Source: Actinomycetota bacterium (lineage in GTDB: Bacteria > Acidobacteriota > Blastocatellia > Chloracidobacteriales > Chloracidobacteriaceae). From it: a stretch of 7,992 nucleotides of DNA. How positions within the stretch are numbered: position 1 is the stretch's first letter; each line of letters begins with the position of its first letter. The position numbers and the translations under genes are program-made. The stretch is taken from the NCBI GenBank assembly GCA_013298335.1, contig JAAFHI010000110.1, forward strand, positions 1-7,992, read 5' to 3'. Positions 6,722 through 7,992 of the stretch are shown piece after piece. Below the pieces are notes generated by a model. The model was not told the origin of the DNA. It did not search any database and worked only from the letters and a program-made list of their open reading frames with translations.

Positions 6722-7966
6722 ATGTCCGCACAAACCGCACTCGCTCCCACGTTCGACGTGGAAAAGATTCGTGCCGACTTCCCGACGCTCGCGCGCGAGG
6801 TCAACGGCAAACCGCTCGTCTATCTCGATTCGGCGGCGACGAGCCAGAAACCGCACGCCGTCATCGACCGGATGACCAAGTTCTACTCCGAGGAATATTC
6901 GACCGTTCGGCGCAGCATTCACCTGCTGTCGGCGAAGGCCACGCAAGCCTATGAAGGCACGCGGCGACTTGTCGCGAAGCTCCTCAACGCGCCCGAAACC
7001 CGTCAGATCATCTTCACCAAGGGCACGACCGAAGGCATCAATCTCGTCGCGCATGGCTTCGGACGCAAGTTCGTCGGCGAAGGCGATGAAATCGTCGTCT
7101 CGGCCACCGAACACCACGCCAACATCGTGCCGTGGCAGATGCTCTGCAACGAAAAGGGCGCGAAACTGCGGGTCATTCCGGTGAACGACGCGGGCGAACT
7201 CATCCTCGAAGAGTATGAAAAGCTGCTCAACGAGCGCACCAAAATCGTCGCCGTCGGCCACGTTTCCAACGCCATCGGGACGATTCACCCCGTCAAGGAA
7301 ATGATTGCTCTCGCCCACGCGAAGGGCATCCGCTTCCTCGTGGACGGCGCGCAGGCCGCGCCCCACATGAACGTGGACGTGCAGGACCTCGACTGCGATT
7401 TCTACGTGTTTTCAGGCCATAAAGCCTGCGGTCCGACGGGCATCGGCATTCTCTACGGCAAGGTCGATATTCTCGAAGCCATGGACCCGTTCCTTGGCGG
7501 CGGCGACATGATCGAGTCGGTGACATTCGAGAAAACCACCTACGCGCCGATTCCACACAAGTTCGAAGCCGGCACGCCCGCCATCGCCGACGTGATCGGC
7601 CTCGGCACGGCCATCGAGTATCTTCAGGGCATCGGGCTTGAAAACATCGCCGCGTGGGAACACGAACTGCTCGAATACGGCACAAAAGTGCTTTCTGAAA
7701 TTCCCGGCGTGAAAATCATCGGGACCGCGAAGCACAAAGCCGCGATCATTTCCTTCACCATCGAAGGCATTCACCCTCACGACATCGGCACGCTGCTCGA
7801 TAATGAAGGCGTGGCGGTTCGCGCCGGACACCACTGCGCCCAGCCGGTGATGGCCCGCTACGGCGTACCGGCGACAGCCCGCGCGTCGTTTGCCTTCTAC
7901 AACACGAAAGCCGAAATCGACGCGCTCGGTCAGGCAATCCGGAAGACCATCGAGGTGTTCGCGTAA
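6722..7966 (+). CDS. sufS: SufS, class II cysteine desulfurase
   Basis: The 414-residue product is a PLP enzyme that converts cysteine to alanine and holds the sulfur as a persulfide for Fe-S assembly. Key residues are H131 in the TEHHANIVPWQ block, D208 in FLVDGAQAAPH, and the PLP lysine K234 in VFSGHKACGPTG. The catalytic cysteine is C372 in RAGHHCAQP. H131, K234 and C372 each lie 8 residues after H123, K226 and C364 of E. coli SufS, which supports both the alignment and the start codon. The compact RAGHHCAQP loop marks a SufS/CsdA type rather than IscS/NifS. The region usually read as VHRGIH is VRRSIH here (62-67). AAAAGGA at 6707-6713 lies 8 nt before the ATG. A 62 bp gap separates the gene from sufD, and its stop overlaps the next start. 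Confidence 0.98.
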   Translation: MSAQTALAPTFDVEKIRADFPTLAREVNGKPLVYLDSAATSQKPHAVIDRMTKFYSEEYSTVRRSIHLLSAKATQAYEGTRRLVAKLLNAPETRQIIFTKGTTEGINLVAHGFGRKFVGEGDEIVVSATEHHANIVPWQMLCNEKGAKLRVIPVNDAGELILEEYEKLLNERTKIVAVGHVSNAIGTIHPVKEMIALAHAKGIRFLVDGAQAAPHMNVDVQDLDCDFYVFSGHKACGPTGIGILYGKVDILEAMDPFLGGGDMIESVTFEKTTYAPIPHKFEAGTPAIADVIGLGTAIEYLQGIGLENIAAWEHELLEYGTKVLSEIPGVKIIGTAKHKAAIISFTIEGIHPHDIGTLLDNEGVAVRAGHHCAQPVMARYGVPATARASFAFYNTKAEIDALGQAIRKTIEVFA

Positions 7967-7992
7967 TGAGCAGCGCATCGTTGTATGGCGAG
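7966..7992 (+). CDS. Start of the next suf-operon gene, possibly sufU (truncated by window end)
   Basis: An ATG overlaps the sufS stop in TAATG and is preceded by GAGGT at 7952-7956, a suitably placed ribosome binding site. Only nine codons are visible, reading MSSASLYGE. A short leader followed by LY is compatible with SufU, the IscU-like sulfur acceptor, which often follows sufS and starts with a similar LY(x)EII segment. No sufE or sufU is seen elsewhere in the window. The gene itself is likely; its identity is a guess from context and three residues. Confidence 0.45.

Noticed and set aside
6527..7366. 279-codon minus-strand open frame across the sufD end and sufS
   Set aside because: It overlaps two firmly identified genes and their ribosome binding region, and it has no family signature.

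Overview
The window is a GC-rich, gene-dense stretch of a bacterial chromosome. No single gene fixes the organism. An eukaryotic-like Ser/Thr kinase with a membrane anchor, an Rrf2-sufBCDS cluster and degenerate 7-8 nt tandem repeats in the gene gaps are seen together in PVC-type and several candidate-phylum bacteria. That placement is a low-confidence inference.

Layout. Bases 1-1059 hold the C-terminal part of a membrane-anchored Ser/Thr protein kinase whose N-terminal half lies before the window. Six bases later comes an AcpH-type acyl-carrier-protein phosphodiesterase (1066-1671). Its 3' end overlaps by 22 nt a convergent gene for an XRE-type HTH plus cupin regulator (1650-2258, minus strand). 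A divergent intergenic region (2259-2367) carries a promoter-like sequence and an inverted repeat that probably serves as an operator.

The rest is a SUF iron-sulfur cluster assembly locus, all on the plus strand: an Rrf2-family regulator with three clustered cysteines (2368-2850), sufB (2906-4342), sufC (4493-5272), sufD (5277-6659), sufS (6722-7966), and the first nine codons of a further gene that overlaps the sufS stop and may be sufU. SufS would strip sulfur from cysteine. The missing scaffold or sulfur acceptor would pass it to SufB in the SufBC2D complex, where SufC ATP hydrolysis drives cluster assembly. The Rrf2 protein probably senses Fe-S status and controls the operon through the 2322-2340 repeat.

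The only sizeable gap (4343-4492, 150 bp, between sufB and sufC) contains two unrelated heptanucleotide tandem repeats. A third, octanucleotide repeat forms the 3' end of sufD and supplies the last residues of the protein.

No RNA gene, CRISPR array, insertion sequence or phage gene was seen. I found no clearly new multi-gene system. The items most worth a second look are the unrecognised extracytoplasmic domain of the kinase, the altered cysteine spacing of the Rrf2 regulator with its putative operator, and the short-period repeats embedded in the suf operon.
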